DNA of 64,000 bases. Source: Choanephora cucurbitarum. Taxonomy: Eukaryota; Mucoromycota; Mucoromycetes; Mucorales; Choanephoraceae. Of this stretch, positions 1 through 12,403 are shown piece by piece. Numbering within the stretch: position 1 is the stretch's first letter; every line of letters starts with the position of its first letter. The stretch lies in assembly GCA_025331435.1 (NCBI GenBank), contig JAIWNI010000004.1, positions 434,001-498,000 of the forward strand, in the 5' to 3' direction. A program made the position numbers and the translations under genes. The notes under the pieces were generated by a model. That model was given only the letters and a program-made list of their open reading frames with translations, made no database searches and was not told where the DNA came from.

Positions 1-1
1 T

Positions 2-106
2 TGGCTTCGTGACTTTATTGCCCGCAAATTGGGTAAGACAACCACTCAAGAATTAGATGAAAAGACAGAGGCTCCTTATAAAATGGAGGAAGCACAAATG
101 GTTTAG
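2..106 (+). CDS. 3' end of an unidentified gene (partial)
   Basis: A reading frame enters from the left edge and ends at TAG 104-106. It gives about 34 C-terminal residues beginning W-L-R-D-F-I-A-R-K and ending A-Q-M-V. The tail is rich in Lys, Glu and Thr and has no recognisable domain. The frame is open from base 2, but no splice site or start is visible, so this is probably the last exon of a gene outside the window. The family cannot be told from so short a piece. Confidence 0.4.
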   Translation, partial: WLRDFIARKLGKTTTQELDEKTEAPYKMEEAQMV

Positions 107-349
107 AAATTTTTTTTCTGAAACCTTTTTAGTTATTTTACATCCATGTTACACATTAATAATACCTACTATGTATAGATTCTTTCTTTATTGCTTTTAT
201 CCTTTCGCCGCGCCCTTACTTTCTGTTGCATATTATGTTATATCAAGTTTTACTTCGAATAACTGCGTGCGCAAACACTGTTATCTTCGCCTTTAGTTTC
301 CGCAAGAAACAGATGTTTTTCTTTATTGAGAAATTATTAATTCATTTCG

Positions 350-3300
350 TTATACCCAAGACCCATTTGAAGTGTCTTGCCAACATGTCTGCTCAGATTG
401 AGACTGTTGAGGCTGTAAGAGATAAGCCATCCAGTCATCCATTTCTATCGTGCTAGGCACCGACCAGAATGGGTTATCAGGTCGATTTCTAAATATGCTG
501 TTATTATCCATCAAGTTGTTCAACGGAGGTTGACTTTGCGATGATAACTGAGTGTGCGGTTGTTGCGTATAGCATGCATTGTTACTCATGTTGTTATCAA
601 GATTAAGTAAAGGGTATGGTTGTGTGTTGACAGCATCTGAATTATTAAGATGATTAGAAAGACCAAGAAGAATACTATCAATAGGATTTGTAGGCATAAC
701 GAACTCATTTCCATTCGAGGCACCTGAGTTGGGCTGTTGATATGACATTGGTGCTTGCTGATAGGAAGATGTCGCACTGGTGTTGAAGCCAAATTGCCTT
801 AAGGAGTAAGGTAGAGCTTCTACATGATTCATATCAACTGGTAGAGCTTGATTCAAAGATGGAGGATCTATGCGAACAAGTCAATTAGTCAGATACACAG
901 ACTTTAAGCATATGTAACCTCAATACCTCCTCTATCTGCTTGAAGACCTGAATAAAGTCCATTGATCCAGTCGCCATTTACTGATGAGCTGGGTGTTGAA
1001 TGTGAACTTGCAGGAGCATCAGAATCAGACCAGCCAAGCACATCTACTCTCAAGTCACTCCTTTCTTGGGAAGGGATAGTTGTATCGTCTAGAGTTGTTA
1101 CTGTCAACTCGTTGCTCTTTTTTGCCTTCTTGTGTCGCTTCCTCTCCCGATCAGAAGGAAGCTCATAGGGATTCCGTCCGTCACACTTAATCAATTTATC
1201 AAACGTGATGTCACGGTTCATTATAAGCTGATCAACAATTCCATGCAATTGAGTAGCTGCAAACGACATGCGGGATAATCGCTCAAGCAACTTTCTTGCT
1301 CGAATCAGATTTGACTTAGCTGTATCAGAAACATTAGGATCCGGGTTAGATGCACTGTTGACATGAATAAGAGTGGCTGTAAAGACTGGGTAGACAGCAA
1401 AATTCCAAGCTACCAATAGAAAGTCGCGGTAATGCATTTTTTCAGCAATAGCTACGCATTGTGTTGCAGCACTTGTGCATATACTGAGCGAAGATTGTGA
1501 AGAACGCGTCTTTTGCTCACCATTCTTCTCAATAAAAGGGCGATGAAGTAATATGAGAAGCGTGCAATAGGCCATATACATGATGGCTTTAAAATAGAAC
1601 AAAAAAACGTACCCCTTTCATTTTAGCTAGAGTTTGAATCAGCTTTTCTTTTCTGGCTTACCTGACATGGATATAAGTGGCGTCAAGCCATGATTGTTTA
1701 GTCGATGCACATTGGTAGAACAGATTTGTAGAGCTGGAGGTAGAGCAGAACGCCATTCTGAGAGCGCATTGTCAAGATAATTGACGATGGCATCACTGCC
1801 GTATTTCTCACTATGTTTCTTAGCCAATGGTGTGTACAGTCCTTGTAACAATTTTCCAAGAATTTCGGATAATTTGAGTAGTTGCACGAATGGTTGATAG
1901 AGAGGGATGATACCACGTTTGACTTTCCGTGCGACATGCTCATCTAAAGAAGGGAATCTGGGGCCATCGTTTTCATCCTCGCCTTCCTGTGGAACATCCA
2001 TCACTTCATCCCAATCTGCACTTTCGCTTGGGTAAAATTCATCGCAATCTTCATCAAAAATTGTTTGCGGCCTTCCTGTAGATGCTGCTGACCATTTGTC
2101 CGTAATATAGACAGCAGCCCACGTCCTTTTTCTTGTCTCTTTTTCGCTTACGGGCAAGGACCATGAATCACTTGATCGATGAAGACCTAGGTCTTGTGCC
2201 ACACGAGCAGCTACAGAAACAAGAGCCCACTTGCTTGTCATTTTTTCATCCATACTGGCACGATGGTTCTGAGAAATCAAACTAGCTTGAACAAGTGAGA
2301 TACATGGGTTGTATTTGCCTCGAAAATAAACCAACACGTTTTGGAATAGAGTCTCGGACAAATTCTCTTTGGTAGTGATGGAATGATCCAAGAATAAGTC
2401 ATCGCCAAAAATCTTGCAGGTCTCAATGTATCTTACAGACGCACCATAAATAGCATTTAAAAGAGGTGCGGAAGGGTATTCACTTATTTGAGATCGATAC
2501 TGCTTTAAGAATAGTTGTTTGTTTAGCACAGGTAGACTTGGATGAATATAGGCAAAATATCTAGCAATAGATAAGAAACCATGTCCATAAAAATAGTTAG
2601 CCATTGGCTCAACATTCTTACATCTTCATCAGCGTATCACTTGTCTTTTTATCTAAGCCGGTCACTTTGAATATCCAATCGTTAATTCCTCTGATCGATT
2701 CTCCTGGCCTAAGCTTTCCTAAACGTTCCAACACCCGTTGGCTGTCAGGTCTGTTTGCTGAATCATCTTTCTGAAGGATCACCAAGCTCTGGCCAAATCT
2801 CTTGATCTTGAATCCAACTTGAGAGGCTATACGAGCATCATCAAAATTGACTGTTTGAGCCAGCAGAGGCAATGGGCTCATATCTCCAATATAACGCACA
2901 TGATGACCACTACCGATTGAAGACAGCTCAATCATCAATTCTTGGTCTTCGTCCTTTTCGGTTTGCTCTATATTGTTTTTGTTTATGGATTGTGATCTTT
3001 CATTTCGAGACTGAACTCTTTCATTATATAGTGAAGGCGCCTGCTTCCGTTTTGGCGATGGTTGTGGTGATGGATTTACTGCCATTGGCGACAATGATGT
3101 CGATAGCGCTCCTTTATCGTCTCCCGATGATCCCATATCCACTGATGATGATGGCTGTGCTGACGGCGATGACAAACTATTACTTGGTTTTGGCTCTTCC
3201 TCTATCATGTTTCCTAGCAGTTGCTCCATTCTTTTTAAGCGACCTTCAAGCACTTCGATATATCTATATTGCTCAAGTCAATTAAAGTAGTGCTCTCTCT

Positions 3301-3868
3301 TTCTCTTCTAGACACTTTTAGCATTAAACAATTACCCTTTTGGTGGACCTCGTTTTTTCATGCTGCATAGACAATAAATAAGGATATTTTCGACATCAAT
3401 GAAACAGTAAACATAGTTTGACTCTTCTTACCTATCATTGAATGTACATTCCACATTAATAATCTTACAGTTTTTGCAGGGCTCAGTTGAACTGGCGTTT
3501 TGACATTTTATTTTTTTACGTCTACATATATCACTATTGTCATACATAGAGAAAAAGGTTGACACTTAATTCGTTGCTCTTTAGAAGACAAGTACATACC
3601 ATGCCCTGCTAACCCGAACACGCTTGCTCTCTTGTTTATTTCCTGAATTGAATTCTGTTGTCATAGCGAGAGGATGGTAGTTGCGCCCTTGTGTAGAATG
3701 TGTGTTTGGCTGGATAGGTCTCAACGGTGAAGATGCTCCTCTTGTTGGTATGGAGTATGGAGGGTTACTCTGAACAGGCACTTGCGATCGGTCATATAGG
3801 TAAGCCTGCTGTTGCGGATTCGCAGATTCAGAGATTTCGGAAGGTTTCCAACTGAAGCGATCTGTCAT
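350..3868 (-). CDS. Zn2Cys6 fungal-specific transcription factor, 7 exons
   Basis: Exons on the minus strand are 3868-3600, 3533-3432, 3362-3336, 3263-2622, 2560-1662, 1586-927 and 867-350. All junctions have GT..AG ends and consistent phase, giving about 1038 aa. The binuclear zinc cluster is split by intron 1: Cys90-x2-Cys93-x6-Cys100-x8-Cys109-x2-Cys112-x6-Cys119, with CRRKKIKC in the first half. It is followed by K-R-G-P-P-K-G-Y-I-E and a short coiled linker (LEGRLKRMEQLL), typical of fungal zinc-cluster dimerisation regions. The middle holds the fungal transcription-factor domain (YFAYIHPSLPV, then TGRPQTIFDEDCD). The C-terminus is Gln/Asn-rich and probably activating. Expected role: nuclear DNA-binding regulator of metabolic genes. 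The target genes cannot be inferred. The start is the ATG at 3868, in frame with the cluster. Confidence 0.9.
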
Positions 3869-4269
3869 GGATTAAAGCAACAATAACCTAAAAAAGAAAG
3901 AGCAATTGATGTGTTTTATAAAAATAAGAGAGAGGTTTCAGCAGTGCATGCTGCTCGGAAATGGATAAAAAATTCACCGAATAGATTCCCAATCACATTT
4001 CTTCAAAAGCTAGAGAAAAAGAGTAAAATTTCATATAAAGACAAGCTATGAAATCTCATCTGTAAATTATCTAGCAAAAAAAAAAAAAAAAGAAAACTGG
4101 GCGGAGGACTTCATCAAGGGAAAGGCTGTTTTTGTATTTGCTAACTTTTTAGAAAAAGAAAGGGTAACTAAAGTGCTTAAAAAGCCTAGTAGATTGCAAT
4201 ACAGAGGGGGTATATACCATGACCCTATTTTTTTTTTATAATTATTGACCCTTTCTTCTTGACATAACA
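3869..4269. other. intergenic, promoter side of the Zn2Cys6 gene
   Basis: About 400 bp of AT-rich sequence with A- and T-homopolymers (for example near 4077-4091 and 4229-4239). It should contain the promoter of the minus-strand transcription factor. No further gene or clear motif is seen. Confidence 0.5.
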
Positions 4270-6820
4270 ATGGCTACAGATCAACTTTACAAAGCTTCAG
4301 AAGCACCTTCCAAGACCCCCAGCAACATTGTTTAACAGCCACTCAATACTCTTATTAGAGAACAACCAACTAGAAACAGATTTCTCGTTTCTGTCACTCG
4401 ATCTGACGCAAAAAGCTTAATCGCTCAGTATGTCAAAAGTGGCAAGCAAAGAGTGATGGAAAGAATTGAGGATCCTAGCAAACGTCGTGCCAAAGTGAGT
4501 CTAAGACAGAATGCCCTTAAACTATCAGATTCTTCAAGGCCAAGAGCAAAAACTTGTTTAATCTTCTTGACCCTAAGAATGACATGAGAAAGATTAGCTT
4601 TGGTCTCGAGCAAAATTCGTCAGCTCGTAAGATTCAAAATACGATCAGTAAAGATAGTCTCTATAACAGATTGACTAAAGATGACGTTAAGAATATGAAA
4701 TAGGTCTACAATCAACAGACAAGATAGGCTTCCCAAAGAGCATCTATTGAATAAGCAAACATATTGATTCAACAAATACAAAGCAATGGCTACATGACAT
4801 TTTATGATTTTGATCAGACAACGTTCTTAAAGTCTATTTTTTTTTTTTGCAAATAAATCAATGACAGAAAGAGCAAAGCAGTTTCCGGAGGTAATGGTCA
4901 TTGACGTAACCTACAAGATAAACAATCTTGGTATGCCATTGTTTGGTATCTATGGAGTTGCAAACATCAGTCAAAGATTTTTTAAAAGTTTTTCTGTGGC
5001 CTTTGCTTGGACACTAAACGAGCAGGAAACTACTTATTAATGGGTCCTTAAGACGCTCAAGAAATAAGTGAGTAGTGAATTACGTCAAACTGTATTTGTC
5101 ACTGACAAGTTGTATTGCTTTGAGAAATGCTCTTAATAAATTATTTCCTCAAAACAAGAAGCTTTTGTGTACATGTCACATGTTGAACAAATTGAGTGAC
5201 TATTGTAATAAGAAGACATTCAAGGACGATGATGTTGTTGTTGAAGAGTTTAATCGTGTGTTTCTGCTTTAATTAACTTCACTGGCTTCACAAAGTATTC
5301 TGAAAACATGAACAGAATCAACGAGATTCTTCTTAATGATGATTACTTGGTTTCCAGAGAAGAAAGAATGAAGTTCAAAGAATACTTCGAAGCAGAATGG
5401 AAGTTATGCTTACATCAATGGGCTGCCAATTACACTTCCAAGATCAAAACAATCGGTTGTACGACCACTCAAAGGGCCGAGAGTAGACATGGTGCTCTAA
5501 AGCGCAAGATAATTTTCGCTCAACATTTCTGTATTGCTTTTGATAGAGTACACGAGTGCTTGAAAGATTTTGAGCGTAACTACGAAGAGCAGAACTTGAA
5601 GGAGAAAGCAACCTCTGATAAGGTTATCAGTGACGATAACAACCTCAGTCATCTGCGCGGTAAAATTGGGCACCTCGCTCTTTATAAACTGCGCGAGGAA
5701 TTGTACAGGGAATGCCCTGTCATCCCTGAGCATTACTCGGAATGCAACTGCAATAACAGAGTCGTTTATGGCTTGTTTTGCTGCCATCAATTTGATTCAT
5801 TAGGGAATCAAAGATTTGAGCTATCAGACATACCTCGCCGATGGTAGATAGCCAATAATCAAGAAGAAAAGGAAGTTGCAGATGTATCTAGAAGCTTTTC
5901 CAAAGATTGGATGAAGTATGTTGTTGCTTTGGAAGGTGCTTTCCGTGACGCTGAGGGCGACTATGTGAAAACAACCCGACTGATAGATGCAGTTGAGGGT
6001 TTCCTCATCTACAACACTGATTCGTTTGTCGATGACAGGTCCCGCATAGCTGAAGAGCCTTCATCAATTCCAAAATTGACTCTTCCAGAAGCAACTGGGA
6101 TCAAGAAACCAGGAAGACCTGCAAAAATCCAGCGTCTTTCTGCACTACCAAAAGACTTTGCTTCTGCTAGGTTTAGGAAAGCAACTGTTAGATTTCTCTC
6201 TCTCTGCCGATATCAATCAAGACGATGTTGTATCGACCTACAATCCAAAGAGCGATGGCTATTGCGGTTTTAGAGTAGCAGCATATCTTATATATGGAGA
6301 TGAAGAGCGATTTACCTAAGTAAAAGAAGCTATGCTCTCATTAACGCCAAAAGAATTTGAAAATGGCATGTCCTATGAAGACTTCTACCGAAGCTCATTT
6401 GGAACGACCACAGATGAAGTCAAGATGACTATCACATGTGGCATTGATTTGCGCAAGAAAGAAGATGAAGTGGCCCGCTATGATCGTCATAGAAAAACGA
6501 AAACAGCGGGTATGTCCTTTTGGTTTGATAACATTGATTGCATGCAAGTGCCGGCGGATGTTTACAGTCGTCCTGTCTGTTATCATCCAGATCCTAGCAG
6601 CAAAAGCCAATTGGATACAGCCTTGACATACTTTCCTTTAGTTCTGCCTAAGAGGCTAGATAAAAAACCAGTGCCCTTGCATCTTCAATATGTAGGCGGA
6701 ATTCATTGGGGACCTGTAAAGTCAAAGAACTCTAGCAACAACCTTCCTCCTGCAAACAGAGTTTACTTTGACTCTCATCCTGACAACTTAAAAAACTACA
6801 ATTTGTATTGGAACAATTGA
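4270..6820 (+). pseudogene. Degenerate MULE-type transposase with OTU protease domain
   Basis: Conserved segments run left to right in changing frames. They are an N-terminal part from ATG 4270 (stop at 4333); a transposase core near 4860-5110 with F-P-E-V-M-V-I-D-V-T-Y-K and then F-V-T-D-K (two catalytic Asp of the MULE DDE fold); I-A-L-R-N-A-L-N-K-L-F-P after a frameshift near 5105; and T-T-T-Q-R-A-E-S-R-H-G with the presumed catalytic Glu near 5465-5490. A SWIM-like cluster C-N-C-N-N...C-C-H lies near 5740-5790. From about 6210 a different domain follows: D-G-Y-C-G-F-R at 6254-6274 and G-G-I-H-W at 6695-6709, matching the Cys and His boxes of OTU peptidases. In-frame stops (near 4333, 4701, 5038, 5845 and 6317) and frameshifts show that it is dead. 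Terminal inverted repeats were not found by eye. Confidence 0.75.
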
Positions 6821-9238
6821 GAACAGTTCACCAAAGAAAGAACAGAAAAAAAAATGAAACCTTACTGAAAGACATCATATTGATAGATTAATTGAGATAA
6901 TATTTATAATTTTTTTACTAGAACAGCTCAAATATGCATTTAACATAAGAGTAGTGGTATATACGGCTTATATAATACATTGAAACTCAGGTATGAATCG
7001 GGTGCGTCGTGGTATATTCCCCTCTGAAAAGAAAAAGAGGGAAAAGGTCAAGGTCGTGTATCTATCAAGATCAAGAAGGTAGAGTCAGTTGATCATGGGT
7101 CAACCAATCAGAAAAATCAACTCAAGTAACGAAATCTCTATATGCTCTTTTATTTACCAATACTGCCAAAAAGCCACCCATAGGCATACTATACACACAC
7201 ATCGACTATCTATATGGCCCATATACCCATTTGATCTCTGATAGCTGAAGCTATCAATGCAGCCTCTATGGTGCATAAAAATGCAACCAGAGTACAATAG
7301 AACTAAACTCAGCTAGACAAGCCTAATAAAGTCCTGCCTCAGAACTTGCCAGAGATGCTGGTTTCTCAAATCATCGCGGAAATCCAGCCATACAACTTGC
7401 ATGATTGACAGTCTTCTTCGATAGCTTACTTTCCTTTGTTGCCCCATAGTCCTGACATAGACGCTTGCTAGACGCTTCAGTTAAAGTTACAAAAGAAAAA
7501 GAAATGTAGCGTATAGCAAGTTTGGATGTAACTATAGGGACGATCTAAAGGTTTCATGAGCAAGAGACAAAGATAGTCATGTATAGCTTGAGCAAGAACT
7601 GTGTAGCAGTAGAATAACCAAGTAGAATAGAACCGATTTGAGACAACTAAAGGTGGAGTAGTCATAGACAGAATACTTGACAGTTGTTATTATGTGATGA
7701 AATTGAATGAGCTTAGAGATAATTATGGACATACAGTATGTTGTGCGCATGATGAGTCTTCAAAAATAGGCGCCATTGTCTTCAAAAAGAAAACTCATAT
7801 GTATATATTGATGATTTGCTTGGCACAATCAGAGTCATTTTATTTCTGGACTGATAGCATCCATGACAATTTCACGGCAAACATCCAAAGGTCAGCAGTA
7901 TATGTTTGATTGTCATATCCAAGGTTTAGGCATTTCTTTGACAGTTTGCTTTGTCATATCAAATCAGGCTTGCCACATGTTGAAGGCTTGTCATGGAAGG
8001 AAGTCATTGGTTTATAAGAACCTGAACAAAAACAAAATTCAACAATGAAACTATTTGTCATTCAATTTAACTATATCTGGTTTATACCTTTTCTTCAAGA
8101 GCAAAGAAAAGGACGACAGCCGACTTATATCTAGATTCATGCCACTAGTTACTTCAATTGAGTTTTAATAATTTCAAGCTTTCGAGAGCATGACAATAAG
8201 GAAGTTCAATAATGTACTTGCACATAATCATCCTTTCCTGTTTAGACATGTCTCAAGAAGACTGTGTTTTTGCTTAGCAAAGACAAAAAACAACATATTC
8301 TGTTACTATTTTCGACTAGTCAAAGCTATCATTCTACCTACTGATCTGATTATTCTGATCAAAGAGTGCTTCCTTTTACGTCGCAAAAGTAACAATACTA
8401 GACAATGGACTTTTCCGGAGCCTATCGCAAATGCTTAAAGAAGTATTCAAGCTGAAAATTTGAGCATACCGGAAATTGGAGACCCTTTAATCATGTGCCG
8501 TGTCATTCAGTTGCTTATTAAGACGAAACTATAACAAATTCCTCCACTTTTTTTTTAAAAACGAAGCGTATATTGTTTTAGCACTCCATATATGTAAGGT
8601 ATAGGTAAAGATTCACCAAATCCTATTTTGACTTTACTGATGTTTGCAGAAGGCTAGCGTCCCTCCCGGATTATTTTTTCTTTGAATGCCCTCATCACGA
8701 CATAAGACAAAGGGCCTGAGAGATTTCCTTATACGGCAGAACATGTCTTATGGTAGCCTGAAATCACCTTATTCAAAACACTCTTATGAATGTAGACTCA
8801 AAATCGTTATTTCTTTGCAAAGAATTATGCTTTATTTCATGGTCATTGAGCACAGGCATTCTGCGTGTGACTGTAATAACATGACCCTTTTTTTTTGTGA
8901 CATTTTCCGATTTTTCCACTTTTCTTTTTCTTTGTCTTCTTTTCTTAAAAGACTCTATAAAGAAACAAAAGAAGAAGAGGAGAATTTAGTGCATGATTTG
9001 CCTCAAACAATTCAACAATTTGTGCCAACTGATTAGAAAGACAACAATGGAAAACACAGTTAGGACTCGACTAGTACAAGTGCGTGCTGAGTATTCAACA
9101 AATGCAAAGTCTATGTAAATAAACTTTTCTGCTCTCCTTTTTTTCCCTTCTTTTCTCCCTTATTGATTCGCCTATTTCTATAGTAAAATCAACAAGAATC
9201 TGCCACAATCAAGACAATCGCAACCTTACATCAATCCA
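6821..9238. other. gene-poor AT-rich region
   Basis: About 2.4 kb without a supportable gene. It holds only short frames (for example 7694-7909, 8190-8438 and 8686-9036) with no recognised domain, no convincing exon joins and frequent stops. Parts may be old transposon debris continuing from the MULE remnant. The last 200 bp, with CT-rich tracts near 9136-9170, is probably the promoter of the exonuclease gene at 9239. Confidence 0.4.
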
Positions 9239-10322
9239 ATGAATAGTCAAAGAACAGGTAAATTATAGAAAGGATGTTGACCGAACAAACTAATTCAACT
9301 GTCTCTGTACAGAAAAACTTGCACCACCTCAATCAAGCCAAAGTAGAAGACGTGTATTACCTGCAGCTTCAGCAGCAATTCCAAAAGCAACCACTGTCAA
9401 GCTAACACCAGAGGAAAGAGAAGAAAATGCACGAATACGCATAGAAACCAACAATAATTTTAAGGCTCACCTCGAAACCCTTCCTTTACTGGACTATCCA
9501 AAGTGTTATACAGTCAGTGTCATTGCAGATACAGATCAAGCCAATGAACGCATTCATCAGTTAATAGAAGCCAACAAAACGCAGCCTTTTTTTGGTGTTG
9601 ATTTAGAATGGCCACCTCAATTTGTTAAAGGAAAACCTGAGAACAAGACGACATTGGTTCAGATTTGTTCTGATAAAGAGATACTTTTGTTTCAAATAGC
9701 TCGTATGCGATGTAAGTCTTTTAGACCGAAAAAAACAAGACGGCATTTACCGACTCTCTAAATTTAGCTTTCCCTATTGAATTACGTCGTTTCTTTGAAG
9801 AAGAGACAATTCAGAAGAGTGGCGTCAATATCCATGCAGATGGCTTGAAATTACAAAGAGATTTCGGATTCATAACCAATGGGCTTGTTGAATTAAGAGA
9901 AATGTCAGATGGTTATATTACATGGCCACATAATCTTCGGTCTTTAAGAGCATTGACAGGCATGTTTTTGGCACAGAATATGCCTAAAGGGAAAGTGCGT
10001 ATGAGTAATTGGGGAAAGGCACAATTGACAGACAAACAAGTGAAGTATGCTGCATTAGATGCCTATGCCTCTTATCAAATCTTTATGAAGCTGAAGCATC
10101 TAAGAGGCGTGAAGCCTTACAATGTAAGACATATGAATTCAGCATCCAATCAAACTGCAGCTAGTCAACCTCATAGAAAGGTAAATAGGTCAATTAGCTG
10201 TTTATTTTCGAAGAGGATCTAACCAGTCTTCTTTTTTTTTTGTTGTGAAGGTGCCTAGTAATTTTCCTACTTCCACTGTCACCATTTTACATAAGGCACC
10301 CAGAAGAGAAGACAGCACATGA
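9239..10322 (+). CDS. WRN-like 3'-5' exonuclease (DnaQ/DEDDy fold)
   Basis: Four exons: 9239-9257, 9313-9711, 9768-10180 and 10251-10322, giving 300 aa with consistent phase. The exonuclease core spans about residues 70-255. Motif ExoI is G-V-D103-L-E105-W. ExoII is S-G-V-N-I-H-A-D164. ExoIII is Y233-A-A-L-D237, a DEDDy arrangement. These residues would bind two metal ions and degrade DNA or RNA from the 3' end. The pattern is closest to stand-alone Werner-exonuclease proteins (WEX type), which lack the RecQ helicase part. The first exon encodes only six residues, so the start is the least certain part. A likely role is nuclear DNA repair or RNA processing. The substrate cannot be told from sequence. 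Confidence 0.85.
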
Positions 10323-10714
10323 TGAATATAGATATATATGAATGTAAATTATCCAAAATTGTATAGTCTCAAAGTATATGTATGTGTGCATTGACATAAA
10401 AAAAAGCACAGATAAAGTCTCTTTCTTTTTCAATTGTTTCTGGCTAGAATCTAATTGCTGCCCAAAGAATAAACAAGAACTCTGTTTGCTTTGCATTGCT
10501 GAAATACACTATTGATTTTTAATTATGCTAGACCGATTTCTTCATTTTGCACAACATTAAATCCAAAGCCAGCAACTTTGGATCCCTAAAAAATGAGAGT
10601 ACAAAACGAACAATAAAGAAGTATGATTGTTTGTTTTCGTTTTGTTTTACTTCATATAAAACACTCATCTTTTCTCTTTCTTCGCTTCTCCTTTTCTTTA
10701 TACATAACACAAAA
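10323..10714. promoter_or_regulatory. promoter region of the acid phosphatase gene
   Basis: AT-rich spacer of 390 bp. A TATA-like CATATAAA at 10653-10660 lies about 55 bp before the ATG at 10715, followed by a CT-rich stretch (10670-10700) typical of fungal start regions. No further element is recognised. Confidence 0.45.
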
Positions 10715-12321
10715 ATGAAGTGGGTGGTCTTGTTGCTGTCATTGATCTCTTTCATACGGGCAAATCCGCTTTATTCGGACATCAATCATGGTTTTATGGA
10801 ACTAAAAAGAGATGAAGCTAATGGTGCTCCTGGCCAAGTCTGTTCAGCAGACGCCTATAATACCTTAGATCCTAATTGGAACAGAACATATGGTATTCAA
10901 GAACCACAACAGATTTTACTCTCTTTGACAGATGATAGTCATGCCATGCGCGTTCAGTTCTCCACATTGGGACCTGTTGATCATTCTATCTTACGATACT
11001 GGCCATCTAAAAAGAGCGATAAAATGGTTACTGTGCAAGGAAAGGTAAAATGCAATAACCAGTAACTCTCGTGTTGCTTATTTGTTTGTTTGGTTCCAAT
11101 TTTTTTTGCTTATATAAATCATTCCCTTCTTCAGGATTGGATCTTTGTGGACGGTGGTGATGCCAAACGCGAATTACACTTACACAAGATAAAAACAAAA
11201 AAACTAAAGCCTGCCATTACCTATCGATATCAAGTAGGTGCTGCTGTTGGTGATGAAATTTATTGGTCAGAGGAATTTGAATTCCATTCAGCATCTAAAA
11301 AGAAAGAGTTTAGTTTTTTGGCTACTGGTGATGTGGTAAGTTGTGCTACTCCTTATCTGTTTTTTAAATAACTGACACTCTTGATACTAGGGTGCTTGTA
11401 ACGCTGTTGCAGTTCAGCATTTAAAAAATCTAGCAAAGACTCATCGCTATGATTTTGTCACCATTGCTGGAGATCAAGCATATGATTTGGCTGACTTTGA
11501 TGGCACAAAAGGAGATGAATATCTTAATTTCATGCAGAACTTATTTACGCGTGTTCCTTATTTGGGCTCTGTAGGTAACCATGAAGGCGCTTATAACTTT
11601 AGTCATTACAAGAACCGGTTCAATCACGTTCCTTACAAAGAAAGCAAGTTTGAGAATCCTTTAATGTATTCTATCAATTACAAGTCGCTTCACCTTATTT
11701 CCTTTTCAACAGAAGTTTATTTTAAAGGAACTGAATCAGAAATTCAGGCAGCTGTAAATTGGCTTGAAGCGGATCTAACCAAAGCGAACAAGCACCGTCG
11801 TCGACGTCCCTGGATTATCTTCTTAACGCATCATCCTATCTATTGTTCCGGTGACAATGACGATTGTACTACAAAGGCGCTCACCATCCGAAACGGTCCT
11901 ACCAATCCATCAACAAATCAAACCTGGGGTGGTCTGGAAGATATCTTGTTGAAACATCGAGTGGATGTGTACTATAGGTATTCTATACTGTTTATTATAT
12001 ACACGCAGAAGACTCAACCATTTTAGTGGTCATGTTCATAATTATGAGCGGACCTTTCCGGTAGCTAAAGGCAAGCGCTCATCTACTTCTTATCATAATC
12101 CACCTTCTTTCTTTCAAATTGTTATTGGCAATGCAGGACAGCCAGAGGGCCCAACTGGATTCAAGCCTGGTCCTTATCCAGATTGGTCAGCTCGTCGATA
12201 TGAAAGCTATGGGTTTTCTACTTTTCACGTATCCCCTCATGCACTCAACATTGTTCATCATCAAGCCAATGAAGATGGTTCTTTGGGTGGCATTGTAGAC
12301 CAAATTACTGTGACAAAGTGA
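10715..12321 (+). CDS. Purple acid phosphatase, secreted
   Basis: Exons 10715-11044, 11135-11335, 11391-11977 and 12027-12321 give 470 aa. Residues 1-16 form a signal peptide (M-K-W-V-V-L-L-L-S-L-I-S-F). An N-terminal fibronectin-like part (to about residue 165) precedes the metallophosphatase domain. The purple-acid-phosphatase metal motifs are all present: G-D176-V-G, G-D205-Q-A-Y, G-N240-H-E, T-H-H-P and G-H-V-H-N-Y-E-R. The Tyr in G-D-x-x-Y is the residue that gives the family its purple colour. The last intron splits the codon just before G-H-V-H. The expected reaction is hydrolysis of phosphate monoesters outside the cell or in the vacuole at acid pH, for phosphate supply. The start is chosen because it gives the signal peptide; a longer upstream frame exists but would bury it. 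Confidence 0.93.
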
Positions 12322-12403
12322 TAAAGTGCTGTGTGACTAAATAATAAAAAATTAAGTCTTTGTCCGCATAAATCATATTTTTCTTTCTTTTCTTTGTAAA
12401 ACC

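Noticed and set aside
10547..10714. Upstream extension of the acid phosphatase frame
   Set aside because: It would bury the clear signal peptide that starts at 10715 and would include the TATA-like box.
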